A DNA stretch of 64,000 bases from Bacteroidales bacterium (GTDB lineage: Bacteria; Bacteroidota; Bacteroidia; Bacteroidales; Bacteroidaceae). The stretch spans positions 20,931 through 84,930 of the forward strand of contig JAUMXY010000003.1 in assembly GCA_030528885.1 (NCBI GenBank). Reading direction: 5' to 3'. The notes beneath the pieces were generated by a model that worked only from the letters and a program-made list of their open reading frames with translations, had not been told where the DNA came from and ran no database searches. The position numbers and the translations under genes are program-made. Below, piece after piece: positions 24,814 through 35,237 of the stretch (its first letter is position 1; every line of letters begins with the position of its first letter).

Positions 24814-27800
24814 TTACAAATTTTTCAGCAAGCAGAGATAAGCGTCTTCCAAATTCGCTTCCACTCTGACAGCGCCTTCCCACGGACATTCAGTAGAGAT
24901 GTATCGCACCTTCACCATACCCTCGTCCATCATGTTGTTCACGATGAATTTGCTGTCAAGCTCATCCAATCTTTCCGGTTCGATGTCAAACACCCAAACC
25001 TTATCCTCAGCAAGCCTAATCATTTCCATCGGTTCACCATAATACTTCATTTCACCTCGGTTGATTACAACAACCTGATTACAAGAACTTGCAATGTCCT
25101 CGATGATATGAGTTGAGAAGATGACGATTCGGTCACGGCTCAGTTCCACAAGAAGATTGCGGAAACGGATACGCTCACGAGGGTCAAGACCAGCAGTAGG
25201 CTCGTCCACTACCAATATGCGAGGCAGATGGAGAAGAATGAGGGCAATACCTACACGCTGCTTCATACCACCGGAGAAAGAGCCAATCTTATTGTCCTTG
25301 CGTTCATACATGTGTACCGATTTCAACACATACTCCAAACGCTCACGACGCACATCAGCATCTGTAATACCCTTCAGCATTGCCTGATAGTCAAGGAAAT
25401 CCCATGCACTCATGCTCTCATACATGCCAAATTCCTGTGGCAAGAATCCGATGAGACTCTGCAATTCCTCACGATACTCTTGGGTATTCATTCCATTAAT
25501 CCAGATGGTACCATAGCTCTGGTCAAGAATACCTGTAATGATACGCATCATCGTTGACTTTCCTGCACCGTTAGGACCAAGCAGACCAAACATACCAGTC
25601 TTAATCTCGAACGACACACCCTTCAATGCCTTGAAAGGAACACGGCGCTTGCCTATGATAGGAACGCTCTTGACCAGCATGAACAAGGCTCTGCGTGTAT
25701 TAGCGAAACGGCCCTGAAGTCGTTCAACGTTGATATTGTTGTCATACAGATAATTCGCCGTCAGATGTACCGCTATTCCTAATGCCCAAAGCACACCCAT
25801 GACAACCGTTCCCGCAGAATTGCCTATTCGCCACTGCAAGAAACAAAGAATGAGTATTGGCATGCCAAAGTACACACAGCGATGCAAGTACTTGCGCAAA
25901 CGGTTTCGAGTTGGCAGCTTATGATAAAGATACTTCTGTACCATATGCCACAAGTGGAATATGCCTGCACACGTCACAAGTGTCATGATAATAATCCAAA
26001 CTGTACTTTCCAGATAGTACACAGCCATCCAGCCAAAGAATCCGAACAGCACGACCTGCCAAAGAACAGGCACGAAATCACGCAAACGGTTGAAAGGCTT
26101 ATCAAGCCCAAGCTTCTTCCGCAGATTCAAGCCGCTCGCCCACTGACGGGTAAATTTCGGAGCACGGTCATACACTTTCACCAAATTACGCACTTGGATT
26201 ACGATTGGCTCGTCATCCTTGATAACTCGAGAGTTAGCCAATCTCACAGAAGACATTGCAAAGTAAGTACATCCTGGTATCAGCACAACAAGCAGTATTA
26301 ACCAAAGCAACTGAATGAAAATGCCATCCACCTGGGTGTAAATCAGCAACACTCCCACAATGAATATAATACCGTGCAGCACATGCAAGCCACGATTCAA
26401 AGAACGATACCAAGCCAACATATTCTCCATTGAAAGGGAAACTGTCGGAATCAAGAGCAAGGTCAGCATTGCAGAGCACATCAGACCGCCAATAACCGTA
26501 ACGGCGAACGGAGCGCCAATCGCACCAGCATAGTCATCACCTCCCATCGCCATCGGCAACATTGCAATTACCGTAGTGATAGTGGTAATAAGAATTGGGC
26601 GCAATCGGGAGAATCCACTAGTAATGAGAGCCCTGTTTCGATTATAGCCGCGCTTACGCAAGATTGTAGCGTAATCTATCAGGATGATGCCATTGTTTAC
26701 AACCACACCAAGCAGAATGACAAAGCCAGTCATTGTATTGGCATTCATCAAACTGTTGCCTGTCAACAGCAGTCCCAGCAACGAACCTATTGCTGCTAAC
26801 GGAATGGTGAACAGCAAGACAAAAGGAGTAACAACGGACTCAAATACCGATGCCAGAATCATGAATATCAGGATGAGTGATGCACAAATCAAGAAATTGA
26901 ACTCACCCATTGACTCGTCTTCTCTGTCAACCTCAATTGCTAAGCCGCTTGGCAAATTATAATTTGCAATCAACTGGTCAACCTCCTGACGATATCCCTC
27001 AAGCACCTCTTTAGGGAGGTCCTCGCTCTGACTGATCGTATAAGTAATGGCTATCTCGCGGTCACGATTTTCTCTGTTGATTGTTGAGATATCACGCGTA
27101 TATTTGATAGTAGCCAACTGCTGCAACTCATGCAGTCCCCCATTAGCATCTTCAATCATCACTCTGCGCAAATCATCCGTTGTCTTAGGAATGTTTTGCT
27201 GCTTCTTCTCCTCTTCTTCCGTCAAGTCTTCTTTAATCACGATTTCATAATCACTATCTTCAAACTTCAAGTTCGTGCCTGTATTGAACTCGCGATTCAA
27301 AGAACTCAAGCCTGATGTTATGTTTTGACGAGATATATTATAAGACGCTAACAACACAGGATCAAACGTCAGATGAATTTCTCGTCTTCTTCCTGGATTA
27401 GAAGTCCATGTACTGGAAATGAAGTCCATCTCACCCAGATAGTAGCTGATGTCCTCTGCTATCACATCCATCATATCAAAGTCAGAACCTTTGATGACGA
27501 TGCGTTCGCGATTGTCACCCACACCTAACACGCTCATGAAATTTTCCATCGCGGTTGCGGCGCCACTCTGTCCTGTCTGACTGCTGCCTGAAGAAATTCT
27601 CACATTTACATTAGGAATCCTCATACGGCGATTCAGGTCTGCAATCAAATCAGCAATGCCGCGACCGCCAATATCCTCATAATCCTCCTTCAGGGTAATG
27701 GAAATCGATGCTTCCTCCTCTTCTATACGGCATGTAACATCCTCTTTCTCGGGGAAACTGTCAAGTTTCGACTCCAACAAAGAGACCATCTTATCCGAAT

Positions 27801-29505
27801 ACTCCAGCGTGCTTGACGGAGGCATGGTAATCGTAACATTGATACGATCACTATTAACAGTTTTGCTGCTATCCGTATTCATCGATAAAGCAATCATCAA
27901 TGTTGCAATAAGCAATACAACAGCACCAACAATAGTTGCTGCAGGCTTACGCAAGCACGTTTTCAGCAACACCATATAGATTTGCACTGGACGCTGATGG
28001 ATAGACAAATCCTCGTAAAAGACACTCTTCCCCTTGTTTGCCTTCAACATCAGGTAAGTAGTCATTGGGATAAGCAACAATGCAACAGTCAAGGAGAACA
28101 GCAATGTGGAAATAATAGAGATACCTATATGTTCGCCTATCAACTTAATGTACACCTCATCTGAAAACAGGAATGGAAGAAAAACGGTGATAGTTGTTAA
28201 CGTTGCTGCGAAAATAGACTTCCACACTTCTCGAGTACCTTGCAAAACTGCATCACGCGGAGAAAGGCCACGCCCAGAAAGCCGATAGATATTTTCCAGT
28301 ACAACAACACTATTATCCAGCAACATACCTACAGCCAACGCCAATCCCATCAATGTCAAGCTGTTAATAGAAATATCGAACGCGAAGAATATGTTAAATG
28401 CAGCCAATATAGAAATTGGGATGGAAAGGGCTATAAATGTAACCAATCGGATATTGCGAAGAAAGAACCACAATATCAAAATTGCCAACAATCCACCACT
28501 AATACCCAAATCTATTACCTGGTCAACATTCTTCTCAATCTCATCTGCCGAGTTGGACTGGACAACCATCTCTATATCCTGAGCAGCAAACTCCGTATTC
28601 AATTGCTCTATACGTTCTTTTGTCCTGTTGGAGAGTTCAAGCAAATTCACTTGAGCATCATTCACCAATGTCACAGAGATTGCTTCTTTGCCATTCACAC
28701 GACTCAAAGTCGTCTCTTCTTTCATGTCAAAGAAAATGGTTGCGATGTCTTTCAAGTAAACAGGACCCGAAGCAACAACTACATTCTCAATTTCAGATAT
28801 ATGGTCATAGTTTGCGTTCAGGTGAACATAATACCGCAAGTCTGGTTCATTAACATACCCTAAGAATGTTCGTTCTTGGTTGTATTGGGACAGCATCTGG
28901 CTGATTCGAGATGGCGTGATATTCAATGCAGTGAGCGCATCTTCATTCACACGTATCTCTATAGCTTTCTCTCGTCCACCATAAACATTGACAGCAGCGA
29001 CACCGTCAATATTCTCCAAATGCGGTTTCAGTTCTTTGTCAACCAAACTCCGCAAACGGTCAACACCACCAGAACCTCGAACCTGCAGTGTCATGAAGTT
29101 ATTATTCACTCCTGTGACATTTGCTCTCTCCACTGATACGGAAAAGCCCTCAGGAAGAGAAGGCAAAACATTGTTCACCTTTTCCTGCAACTTCAAAATG
29201 GTGTATTTCAAATTCATACCCTTCTTGAAGTCTATTTGCAAACGTCCCTGCCGATTGCTCGCCTGTGATGTTATATGCTCGACCCCTTCTATTGAACTAG
29301 CTACGCCCTCCAGAGGTATTATCACCTGCGACTCCATATATGCAGGATTCACATCCTGATTGGATGACACTTGGAGATACACTGTGGGCAATTCCGCATT
29401 AGGCAGAAGTTCCACTTTCAACAGCTTGGACGACACATATCCTAACATGGATATGGCGATAAACAGCATGCAGATTGTAATCTTTCTATCTATAATAAAT
29501 TTCAT
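24814..29505 (-). CDS. RND efflux pump fused to an ABC ATPase domain (1563 residues)
   Basis: Residues 1-1030 are a complete RND pump with twelve helices and two porter halves; TM4 reads GMLLDNSVVVLEN (Asp397, Asn398) and TM10 GVVVNNGIILID (Asn937). Residues 1040-1082 add two helices. Residues 1101-1113 (IVIQVRNLVKVYD) look like the first strand of an ABC ATPase, but four more helices (about 1142-1253) follow before the domain resumes. Residues 1290-1563 are a full ATPase: Walker A GPNGAGKST (1310-1318), Q-loop Gln1357, signature SGGMKQ (1411-1416), Walker B ILVVDE with Glu1435, and switch His1466. There is no stop or frameshift at the joint, so this is one polypeptide. It overlaps the upstream RND gene by ATGA. 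Fusion of the two energy systems is the striking feature of the window. Confidence 0.93.
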   Translation of the reverse strand: MKFIIDRKITICMLFIAISMLGYVSSKLLKVELLPNAELPTVYLQVSSNQDVNPAYMESQVIIPLEGVASSIEGVEHITSQASNRQGRLQIDFKKGMNLKYTILKLQEKVNNVLPSLPEGFSVSVERANVTGVNNNFMTLQVRGSGGVDRLRSLVDKELKPHLENIDGVAAVNVYGGREKAIEIRVNEDALTALNITPSRISQMLSQYNQERTFLGYVNEPDLRYYVHLNANYDHISEIENVVVASGPVYLKDIATIFFDMKEETTLSRVNGKEAISVTLVNDAQVNLLELSNRTKERIEQLNTEFAAQDIEMVVQSNSADEIEKNVDQVIDLGISGGLLAILILWFFLRNIRLVTFIALSIPISILAAFNIFFAFDISINSLTLMGLALAVGMLLDNSVVVLENIYRLSGRGLSPRDAVLQGTREVWKSIFAATLTTITVFLPFLFSDEVYIKLIGEHIGISIISTLLFSLTVALLLIPMTTYLMLKANKGKSVFYEDLSIHQRPVQIYMVLLKTCLRKPAATIVGAVVLLIATLMIALSMNTDSSKTVNSDRINVTITMPPSSTLEYSDKMVSLLESKLDSFPEKEDVTCRIEEEEASISITLKEDYEDIGGRGIADLIADLNRRMRIPNVNVRISSGSSQTGQSGAATAMENFMSVLGVGDNRERIVIKGSDFDMMDVIAEDISYYLGEMDFISSTWTSNPGRRREIHLTFDPVLLASYNISRQNITSGLSSLNREFNTGTNLKFEDSDYEIVIKEDLTEEEEKKQQNIPKTTDDLRRVMIEDANGGLHELQQLATIKYTRDISTINRENRDREIAITYTISQSEDLPKEVLEGYRQEVDQLIANYNLPSGLAIEVDREDESMGEFNFLICASLILIFMILASVFESVVTPFVLLFTIPLAAIGSLLGLLLTGNSLMNANTMTGFVILLGVVVNNGIILIDYATILRKRGYNRNRALITSGFSRLRPILITTITTVIAMLPMAMGGDDYAGAIGAPFAVTVIGGLMCSAMLTLLLIPTVSLSMENMLAWYRSLNRGLHVLHGIIFIVGVLLIYTQVDGIFIQLLWLILLVVLIPGCTYFAMSSVRLANSRVIKDDEPIVIQVRNLVKVYDRAPKFTRQWASGLNLRKKLGLDKPFNRLRDFVPVLWQVVLFGFFGWMAVYYLESTVWIIIMTLVTCAGIFHLWHMVQKYLYHKLPTRNRLRKYLHRCVYFGMPILILCFLQWRIGNSAGTVVMGVLWALGIAVHLTANYLYDNNINVERLQGRFANTRRALFMLVKSVPIIGKRRVPFKALKGVSFEIKTGMFGLLGPNGAGKSTMMRIITGILDQSYGTIWINGMNTQEYREELQSLIGFLPQEFGMYESMSAWDFLDYQAMLKGITDADVRRERLEYVLKSVHMYERKDNKIGSFSGGMKQRVGIALILLHLPRILVVDEPTAGLDPRERIRFRNLLVELSRDRIVIFSTHIIEDIASSCNQVVVINRGEMKYYGEPMEMIRLAEDKVWVFDIEPERLDELDSKFIVNNMMDEGMVKVRYISTECPWEGAVRVEANLEDAYLCLLKNL

Positions 29506-32500
29506 CGATGCATTATTTTATTTTTCATCTGCTCAAAAACATAGTAGACGCATGGAATAATGACCAAACTCAAAATGGTAGATGTAACCAAACCGCCTAT
29601 GACGGCTATTGCCATAGGAGCACGCAATGAAGCCCCTTCACCAAAAGCTATCGCCATTGGCAACAGCGAGAGAATCGTTGTCAAACTTGTCATCAAAATT
29701 GGGCGGACACGCTGTCCTGCAGCCACAACTATGGCATCGGAGAGATTTGTATAACCATCCTTTATCTGATTGATACGGTCCACCAAGACAATCGAATTGT
29801 TTACTGCTATACCCGCCAACATGATGATGCCAATCACACCCATAATATTGATAGTTGTTCCCGTCAAGAAAAACAACAATATAGCTCCAACCAAAGCAAG
29901 AGGAATTGTCAACAGGATGGTAAATGGATGAAGCAGTGACTCAAACTGAGATGCCATCACCATATATACAAGTACTATAGAAAGAGTCAATGCCAAAATC
30001 AGGCCTCCCATTGATTCTTGCCTTTTTTCCTCCTCGCCTGTCACACTGATGGAATAATTCGCAGGAAGTTCAATATCTTTCAAAGTCTGTCGAATGACCT
30101 CTGCGACTTGACTAAGCGAGTAACCATCTCCCAAATTAGCAGTTACTTTCGCGATACGACTTTGATTACGGCGATAGATTTCTTTCGGTGCCACATCTTG
30201 TTTCATATCCACTAATTCAACCAGTCTAAACTCCTGTCCTCCACTCGTAATCACCATATCGTTCAATTGCGCTAACGTAATTTCAGGTACTTGAATCTTG
30301 ATGTCCCTCATCTCGCCTTTATAATCCATCTGTCCTGCACTGATTCCAGACAATTGCTCTTGTATCTGAGAAATAATAGTACTTACATTCAGATTATTCA
30401 TACCCGCAACTTCGCGCTTAACAGTTAGAATCATTTCCGGGGCACCATCCTCTATCGAATTATTTACATTAAATAACCCTTCTATGCCTTCTGCTCTTGA
30501 TTTCACTTCTTCCGCTATCGCAGTAAGTTCATCCAGTTCCTCGCCCTTAATTTCAATAACAACAGGCGCACCTTCTGTACCCATTAAGGCTCCTAACGAA
30601 TGTGATTCGTTGACAAACTCTAATTCAAGTCCTTCAATGTCTTGAGTGTTCGCATATAATTTCTCTATTAACTCTTCAGGAGCAAGAGATGATTCAGAAG
30701 ACAGTATGACCTTCATGCTTGCAGTATTCTCGCCATCAAAAACAGCATTTGCGCCACTACTACCTGGTCCCACATGGCTATATATGGTACATAGAGAATC
30801 TCCTGTTATCTCATAAATAAGATTTTCAATATTCTCTACAGTAGAGGCTGTTCTCTCCAATCGTGTTCCTTCATTCATCTTCACCCTAATATTGAACGCC
30901 GTACCTTCTGCAGTAGGCATGAATTCCGTACCGATAAACGGCAGCAGACAGCAAGTGCCTACCAACATCAATATCGCGGCAAAAATCACCGTCCAACGCT
31001 TTTTCAGAATGACACGAAGAATATTTCCATACGCAGAGAACTGCAGAGGCTCTTTAATTGCTTTTTCCGATTTATCTGTTTGCTTATCCTTCTTCCTAAA
31101 AATTCTTTCATAGAAGGTCGGTATAACCAATATCGCTACGAACAGCGATGAAACCAAAGAAAACGTTACAGTCCATGCTTGATCTTTAAAGAGTTCACCT
31201 GACGCTCCTTGCAAATACACAATAGGCAAAAACACAACAATCGTTGTTAAAGTCGAAGCACATACTGCGCCTCCCACTTCGTCAGTTCCTTGTATGACGG
31301 CATCCTTCAAAGGCAAACCTTTTTCTTGGTTTCGGAAGATACTTTCAATTACAACGATTGCGTTATCGACCAACATTCCCGCTCCTAAAGCCAATCCACC
31401 CAGCGTCATGATATTCAGCGTCAGGTCATTGAAATACATCAGATTAAATGTTGCGACAATTGAAATCGGTATTGCCAAAGAAATAATAAGCGTGACTTTC
31501 AATCTTCTCAAGAATACATAAAGAATGATGACAGCCAACACTATACCTAAGACTGCACTATCTTTTACTTCTCCAATAGAATTGTTGATGAAAGTCCCCT
31601 GATTACTTACTATATCAAAACTATATCCAGGCAGAGCTTTCTCCACATCAACCAATCTCTTCATCACTCCATCCACTGCTTGTACTGTATTGTAACGCAT
31701 CTCTTTGTAAACAGACAAGCCAATACATCTCTTGCCGTTTATACGTACGATATTATCTGGAGCTTTATTTTCAAAAAAGATATCAGCAACATCTCTCATA
31801 TAGATAGGAGCCTTGCTTATAGGGGCAAACTCGGAAGCAACTGCCACATTACCTCCACCATCAGCCTCAGTTTCCTTATATCCGACGATAATCTTACCGA
31901 AATCAGCCTCTGTATCAAGCATATTCACACCGCTCACGATATACTGAGTACCCATTTCCGTAACTCGACCTCCAGAAATCCGCTGATTCTCTTCCTGAAT
32001 CTTTGACGAAAGGGTATTGATGTCTAACCCATAAGCATTCAACTTATAAGGATTGGTCTTAACGATAAGGTTGCTCACCTCGTCACCGGACAAGACCACA
32101 TCAGCCACTCCATCTACACGCACAAGTTCATTACGTACATATGAGTCTGCAACCTTCCGCAACTCAGCCATATCTGTGATATGCTGATGTGACATTCCTA
32201 TCAAGATAACAGGATCCGTATTCGGGTCATTTTGAGTAATCTGCAATTCTTCTATTTCATCATTCTGGACAAAGCTATTCATTGCCTTCTGCAAATCCAA
32301 AAACGCCTCATCCATATCCTTATTCCAAGCATATTCCACAGACATTTGAGCCGAACCTGCTTTGATAATAGAAGATACAGTTGTTACATCTCTTTGACGA
32401 ATGGCCATAGACTCCATTCTCTCCACGAATTGTTTTTCAATTTCTTCAGGTGGTTTTTCTCCCGTCTGGATTTCTACAAACAATTTAGGGTTGTTGAGAT

Positions 32501-32618
32501 CTGGCAGCAAATCCACACTCAACTTATCATATGATATTTTTCCCAGCAGCATAACCGCCCAAACCATCATTAAGATGGTTACTGGATTATTAACTGCAAA
32601 GGTGATGAACTTCTTCAT
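29502..32618 (-). CDS. RND efflux pump subunit of the hybrid locus
   Basis: The 1038-residue protein is a full-length HAE-type RND pump: TM1 at 10-28, two large porter loops (about 40-345 and 565-870) and twelve helices. In TM4 the relay pair is Asp418-Asn419 (GMLVDNAIVVIES), where AcrB has Asp-Asp. In TM10 the AcrB Lys is Asn940 (GIAVNNSIVLVD). Such replacements are seen in other RND subfamilies and may mean a different coupling ion or mechanism. Its stop codon overlaps the start of the RND-ABC fusion gene by four bases, so the two pumps are probably made in equal amounts and may form a mixed trimer as MdtB and MdtC do. Confidence 0.95.
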   Translation of the reverse strand: MKKFITFAVNNPVTILMMVWAVMLLGKISYDKLSVDLLPDLNNPKLFVEIQTGEKPPEEIEKQFVERMESMAIRQRDVTTVSSIIKAGSAQMSVEYAWNKDMDEAFLDLQKAMNSFVQNDEIEELQITQNDPNTDPVILIGMSHQHITDMAELRKVADSYVRNELVRVDGVADVVLSGDEVSNLIVKTNPYKLNAYGLDINTLSSKIQEENQRISGGRVTEMGTQYIVSGVNMLDTEADFGKIIVGYKETEADGGGNVAVASEFAPISKAPIYMRDVADIFFENKAPDNIVRINGKRCIGLSVYKEMRYNTVQAVDGVMKRLVDVEKALPGYSFDIVSNQGTFINNSIGEVKDSAVLGIVLAVIILYVFLRRLKVTLIISLAIPISIVATFNLMYFNDLTLNIMTLGGLALGAGMLVDNAIVVIESIFRNQEKGLPLKDAVIQGTDEVGGAVCASTLTTIVVFLPIVYLQGASGELFKDQAWTVTFSLVSSLFVAILVIPTFYERIFRKKDKQTDKSEKAIKEPLQFSAYGNILRVILKKRWTVIFAAILMLVGTCCLLPFIGTEFMPTAEGTAFNIRVKMNEGTRLERTASTVENIENLIYEITGDSLCTIYSHVGPGSSGANAVFDGENTASMKVILSSESSLAPEELIEKLYANTQDIEGLELEFVNESHSLGALMGTEGAPVVIEIKGEELDELTAIAEEVKSRAEGIEGLFNVNNSIEDGAPEMILTVKREVAGMNNLNVSTIISQIQEQLSGISAGQMDYKGEMRDIKIQVPEITLAQLNDMVITSGGQEFRLVELVDMKQDVAPKEIYRRNQSRIAKVTANLGDGYSLSQVAEVIRQTLKDIELPANYSISVTGEEEKRQESMGGLILALTLSIVLVYMVMASQFESLLHPFTILLTIPLALVGAILLFFLTGTTINIMGVIGIIMLAGIAVNNSIVLVDRINQIKDGYTNLSDAIVVAAGQRVRPILMTSLTTILSLLPMAIAFGEGASLRAPMAIAVIGGLVTSTILSLVIIPCVYYVFEQMKNKIMHR

Positions 32619-32627
32619 TTATAAAGC

Positions 32628-33686
32628 TTATTTTTGAATTTTTACTTTACTGTTGTCACGCAGAGTCTCGTAACCACGAGTTACCAACTGATCTTCCAGA
32701 TTCAGACCTTCCAGCACCTCAATATTATCCTTGTCTTCCAAGCCTGTACGGATGTTTCTCATACGAGCGACTCCCCTCTCTACTACATAAACAGATTTTC
32801 TTTTTCCTCGAGTCATGACAATTTCCTTAGGAATCACAATCGTATTTTCCGACTTGTCTACAATGATATCTGCTTTAACAAACATACCAGGACGAAGCAA
32901 CAAATCTTTATTATCAATAAGCAACTTACCGATAAAGGTTCGTGTTTCCGAACTGATAGCTGGTGACAATTCGCTAATAACACCGTCAATTGTATCATCG
33001 GGCAGCGTATAATGAGTAATAGCTACAGCCTGACCTGGCTGAACTTCATTGATTGCGCTTTCGGGCAAATTAATCTCCATAATCATTTTATCATAGCTCA
33101 TTATTGACACGATAGACGAACCAGAAGGAACCTGTACATCTCGTGTATAATGAGGAAGATTTACGATGACTCCGGTAAACGGTGCCTTCACATTCATCTT
33201 ACCCAAACTTATCTGCGCATTCTCATAACTATACCTTGCATTGGCTATGCTCACCTCCGCGTTACGAACTTCACTTTGAGTTACACCACCCTTTTCATAA
33301 AGTGCACGTTTCTTGACTTCATCCTGCTCAGCTATTTCCAGCGACAATTTCTTTGAATCAATTGCAATGTCATTCTCGTATTCCCTGTTAACCAGTCTTA
33401 CAATCGTTTCGCCAGCCAAAACTTTGTCACCCAGTTTATACGGCTGTTTAGTACGCGGATTTATCTGCAAATGGTATTCGCCAGCCATCTCTGACGTCAA
33501 TTCGACCTCAGCATTAGCCATAGCAGTTCCATTCGTTGTATTATATTTCTTGATTTCGCTCGTCTGAACTTCTGTCACTGACACAGGTGATGCCAATTCT
33601 GCAGTACTTCCGCCTTGCTGTTCCTCGCAAGCTGTAGCAAGTACACATGTAAGTAATATTGATGGTATTGAATATTGGAGTTTCAT
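32628..33686 (-). CDS. Membrane-fusion (adaptor) lipoprotein of the hybrid locus
   Basis: The 352-residue protein has a lipobox LATAC with Cys20 as anchor. Lipoyl halves flank a short helical hairpin: YKLGDKVLAGETIVRL and VKAPFTGVIVNLPHYTRD; the barrel and membrane-proximal parts follow (LRPGMFVKADIIV, IVIPKEIVMTRGKRKSVYVV). It should dock the RND subunits to the TolC-like channel. It may also contact the ABC part, since MacA-type adaptors of ABC exporters have the same fold. It lies 9 bases before the first RND gene. Confidence 0.94.
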   Translation of the reverse strand: MKLQYSIPSILLTCVLATACEEQQGGSTAELASPVSVTEVQTSEIKKYNTTNGTAMANAEVELTSEMAGEYHLQINPRTKQPYKLGDKVLAGETIVRLVNREYENDIAIDSKKLSLEIAEQDEVKKRALYEKGGVTQSEVRNAEVSIANARYSYENAQISLGKMNVKAPFTGVIVNLPHYTRDVQVPSGSSIVSIMSYDKMIMEINLPESAINEVQPGQAVAITHYTLPDDTIDGVISELSPAISSETRTFIGKLLIDNKDLLLRPGMFVKADIIVDKSENTIVIPKEIVMTRGKRKSVYVVERGVARMRNIRTGLEDKDNIEVLEGLNLEDQLVTRGYETLRDNSKVKIQK

Positions 33687-33713
33687 ACAATTTATTTTTT
33701 ATTTGTTAATATT

Positions 33714-35219
33714 TCATTTTTTATTTTCTTTCGTATCTACATCTTGAGGAACAACGCTCATTGGAATAACATGTTTATCGTTCTCAAAATCATACAATGA
33801 TATAATCTTCAGATTCAGCAATTCCAATTTATAGTTTATCAAAGTAGACACATACGACATTTTCTGATTAGACAGCTGAGTCTGGAATTGGTTCATCTCC
33901 ATACCTGTCAACTCTCCATTTCTATATCTTTCTGCATTCAGGTCGTAAGTAAGCTGTGCATTCTGTACGCTTTGCTCCGCAATAGCAATCTGCGCTTCAA
34001 GATTGCGGAGGCTACGACAGCTTTTACGCACTGCTATCTCAATGGATTTCCTCTCTTCATCTGTCTCCATATCATACATCTTAATAGCTATTTCCTGCGC
34101 CTTTATTCGTGCTTTTCTTTCTCCCCAGTCAAACAAAGGAATGCTCAACGACATGGACACTCTTGGATTATTTGTTGGATGGTCGTAAATCTTATTAAAA
34201 TCCTCATTATCTCCCATAATACCCAGAGACAGAGACAAATTACCATCCAAACTGTTATTTTCTTTAATCTGCTTCATCTGGATATCCTGTTCAATACGTG
34301 AGATTTCCCTCTGTCTCAACTCAAGTCTCGAACTGAGTGCGCTCTCAATCGCCAGCATCATATTGATAGGAACCGGCTTTGCTGTAATCTCTGCAGTAAT
34401 ATCAAAATCCTGCTCTATTTCAATACCCAGAATCTTTTTCAAGTCATCCTTGGCATTTTCCAGAGACACTTTTCTGTTATCAACAGTAGAAACCGCTTGA
34501 GCCACATTGAGTTCGGCCTGATACAACTCGTCACGCGCAGACAAGTCAGCCTCAACCTTATTTTTGATGATGTCAAAATTTTGCTGAGCATCCTTCAACT
34601 CCGCTTCACTGATTTCCAAGTTATTCTTTGCTGTATAAACATTATAGAAAGAACTTGTAATAGAACTCTCAAGGCTTAGACGACGAAGCGCATAATTAAT
34701 AAGGGCATTTTCATAATCTCTCTCAATAGACTCCAAGTCCACTTTTGTTCTGTTGTAGGTAAACAGAGGCTGATTGATGCTCAAGTAGAGGTCATTGCTA
34801 AATGCCTGATTCTTATTCGACGTACCACTTGTACTCGTGTTGCTTTGCCATCCAAACTTGTTGTTCAATGACACGGTGGCATCCGTCCAGATGATGGGCT
34901 GAGTGATGCTGAACGTACCATTAGATGAGAAAGACTCGTTAGTGTACCATTGTGAGAATCGGTTGTCAAATGAACGGCTGTTGCTGTAAGAGAAAGGATT
35001 CAGCGTCAGCGAGAACTTTGACTTCAGCGATGCTTTCTGAGCTTCAAGACTCAACTTGTAACGTTCCAAATTAAGCAAAGCATTCTGCAGCTCTGGACTA
35101 TGGTCAATACTATACTGCAGAGCATCTTCAAGTGTCAAGTTCCATTGTTGTGCTTGCATGGTCATTCCATACAGCAATAAAGAACAGACACACGTGGTTT
35201 TTCGAATTGATTTTAGCAT
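33714..35219 (-). CDS. TolC-family outer-membrane channel of the hybrid locus
   Basis: The 501-residue protein has a signal peptide (cleaved near MQAQ) and the two OEP repeats of TolC proteins: LTLEDALQYSIDHSPELQNA at residues 28-47, paired coiled-coil helices, and a second repeat with SIPLFDWGERKARIKAQEI. An Asn/Ser-rich strand segment (NTSTSGTSNKNQAF) marks the first barrel hairpin. It gives the operon its own exit duct, separate from the one encoded at 1.9-3.2 kb. Confidence 0.94.
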   Translation of the reverse strand: MLKSIRKTTCVCSLLLYGMTMQAQQWNLTLEDALQYSIDHSPELQNALLNLERYKLSLEAQKASLKSKFSLTLNPFSYSNSRSFDNRFSQWYTNESFSSNGTFSITQPIIWTDATVSLNNKFGWQSNTSTSGTSNKNQAFSNDLYLSINQPLFTYNRTKVDLESIERDYENALINYALRRLSLESSITSSFYNVYTAKNNLEISEAELKDAQQNFDIIKNKVEADLSARDELYQAELNVAQAVSTVDNRKVSLENAKDDLKKILGIEIEQDFDITAEITAKPVPINMMLAIESALSSRLELRQREISRIEQDIQMKQIKENNSLDGNLSLSLGIMGDNEDFNKIYDHPTNNPRVSMSLSIPLFDWGERKARIKAQEIAIKMYDMETDEERKSIEIAVRKSCRSLRNLEAQIAIAEQSVQNAQLTYDLNAERYRNGELTGMEMNQFQTQLSNQKMSYVSTLINYKLELLNLKIISLYDFENDKHVIPMSVVPQDVDTKENKK

Positions 35220-35237
35220 GGTTATATTGATTTTTAT

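Noticed and set aside
24814-29505. Possible artefactual fusion of two neighbouring genes by a lost stop codon
   Set aside because: The joint contains six extra membrane helices and no ribosome site or in-frame start that would suit a separate ATPase gene, so a true fusion is more likely, although only raw reads can settle it.
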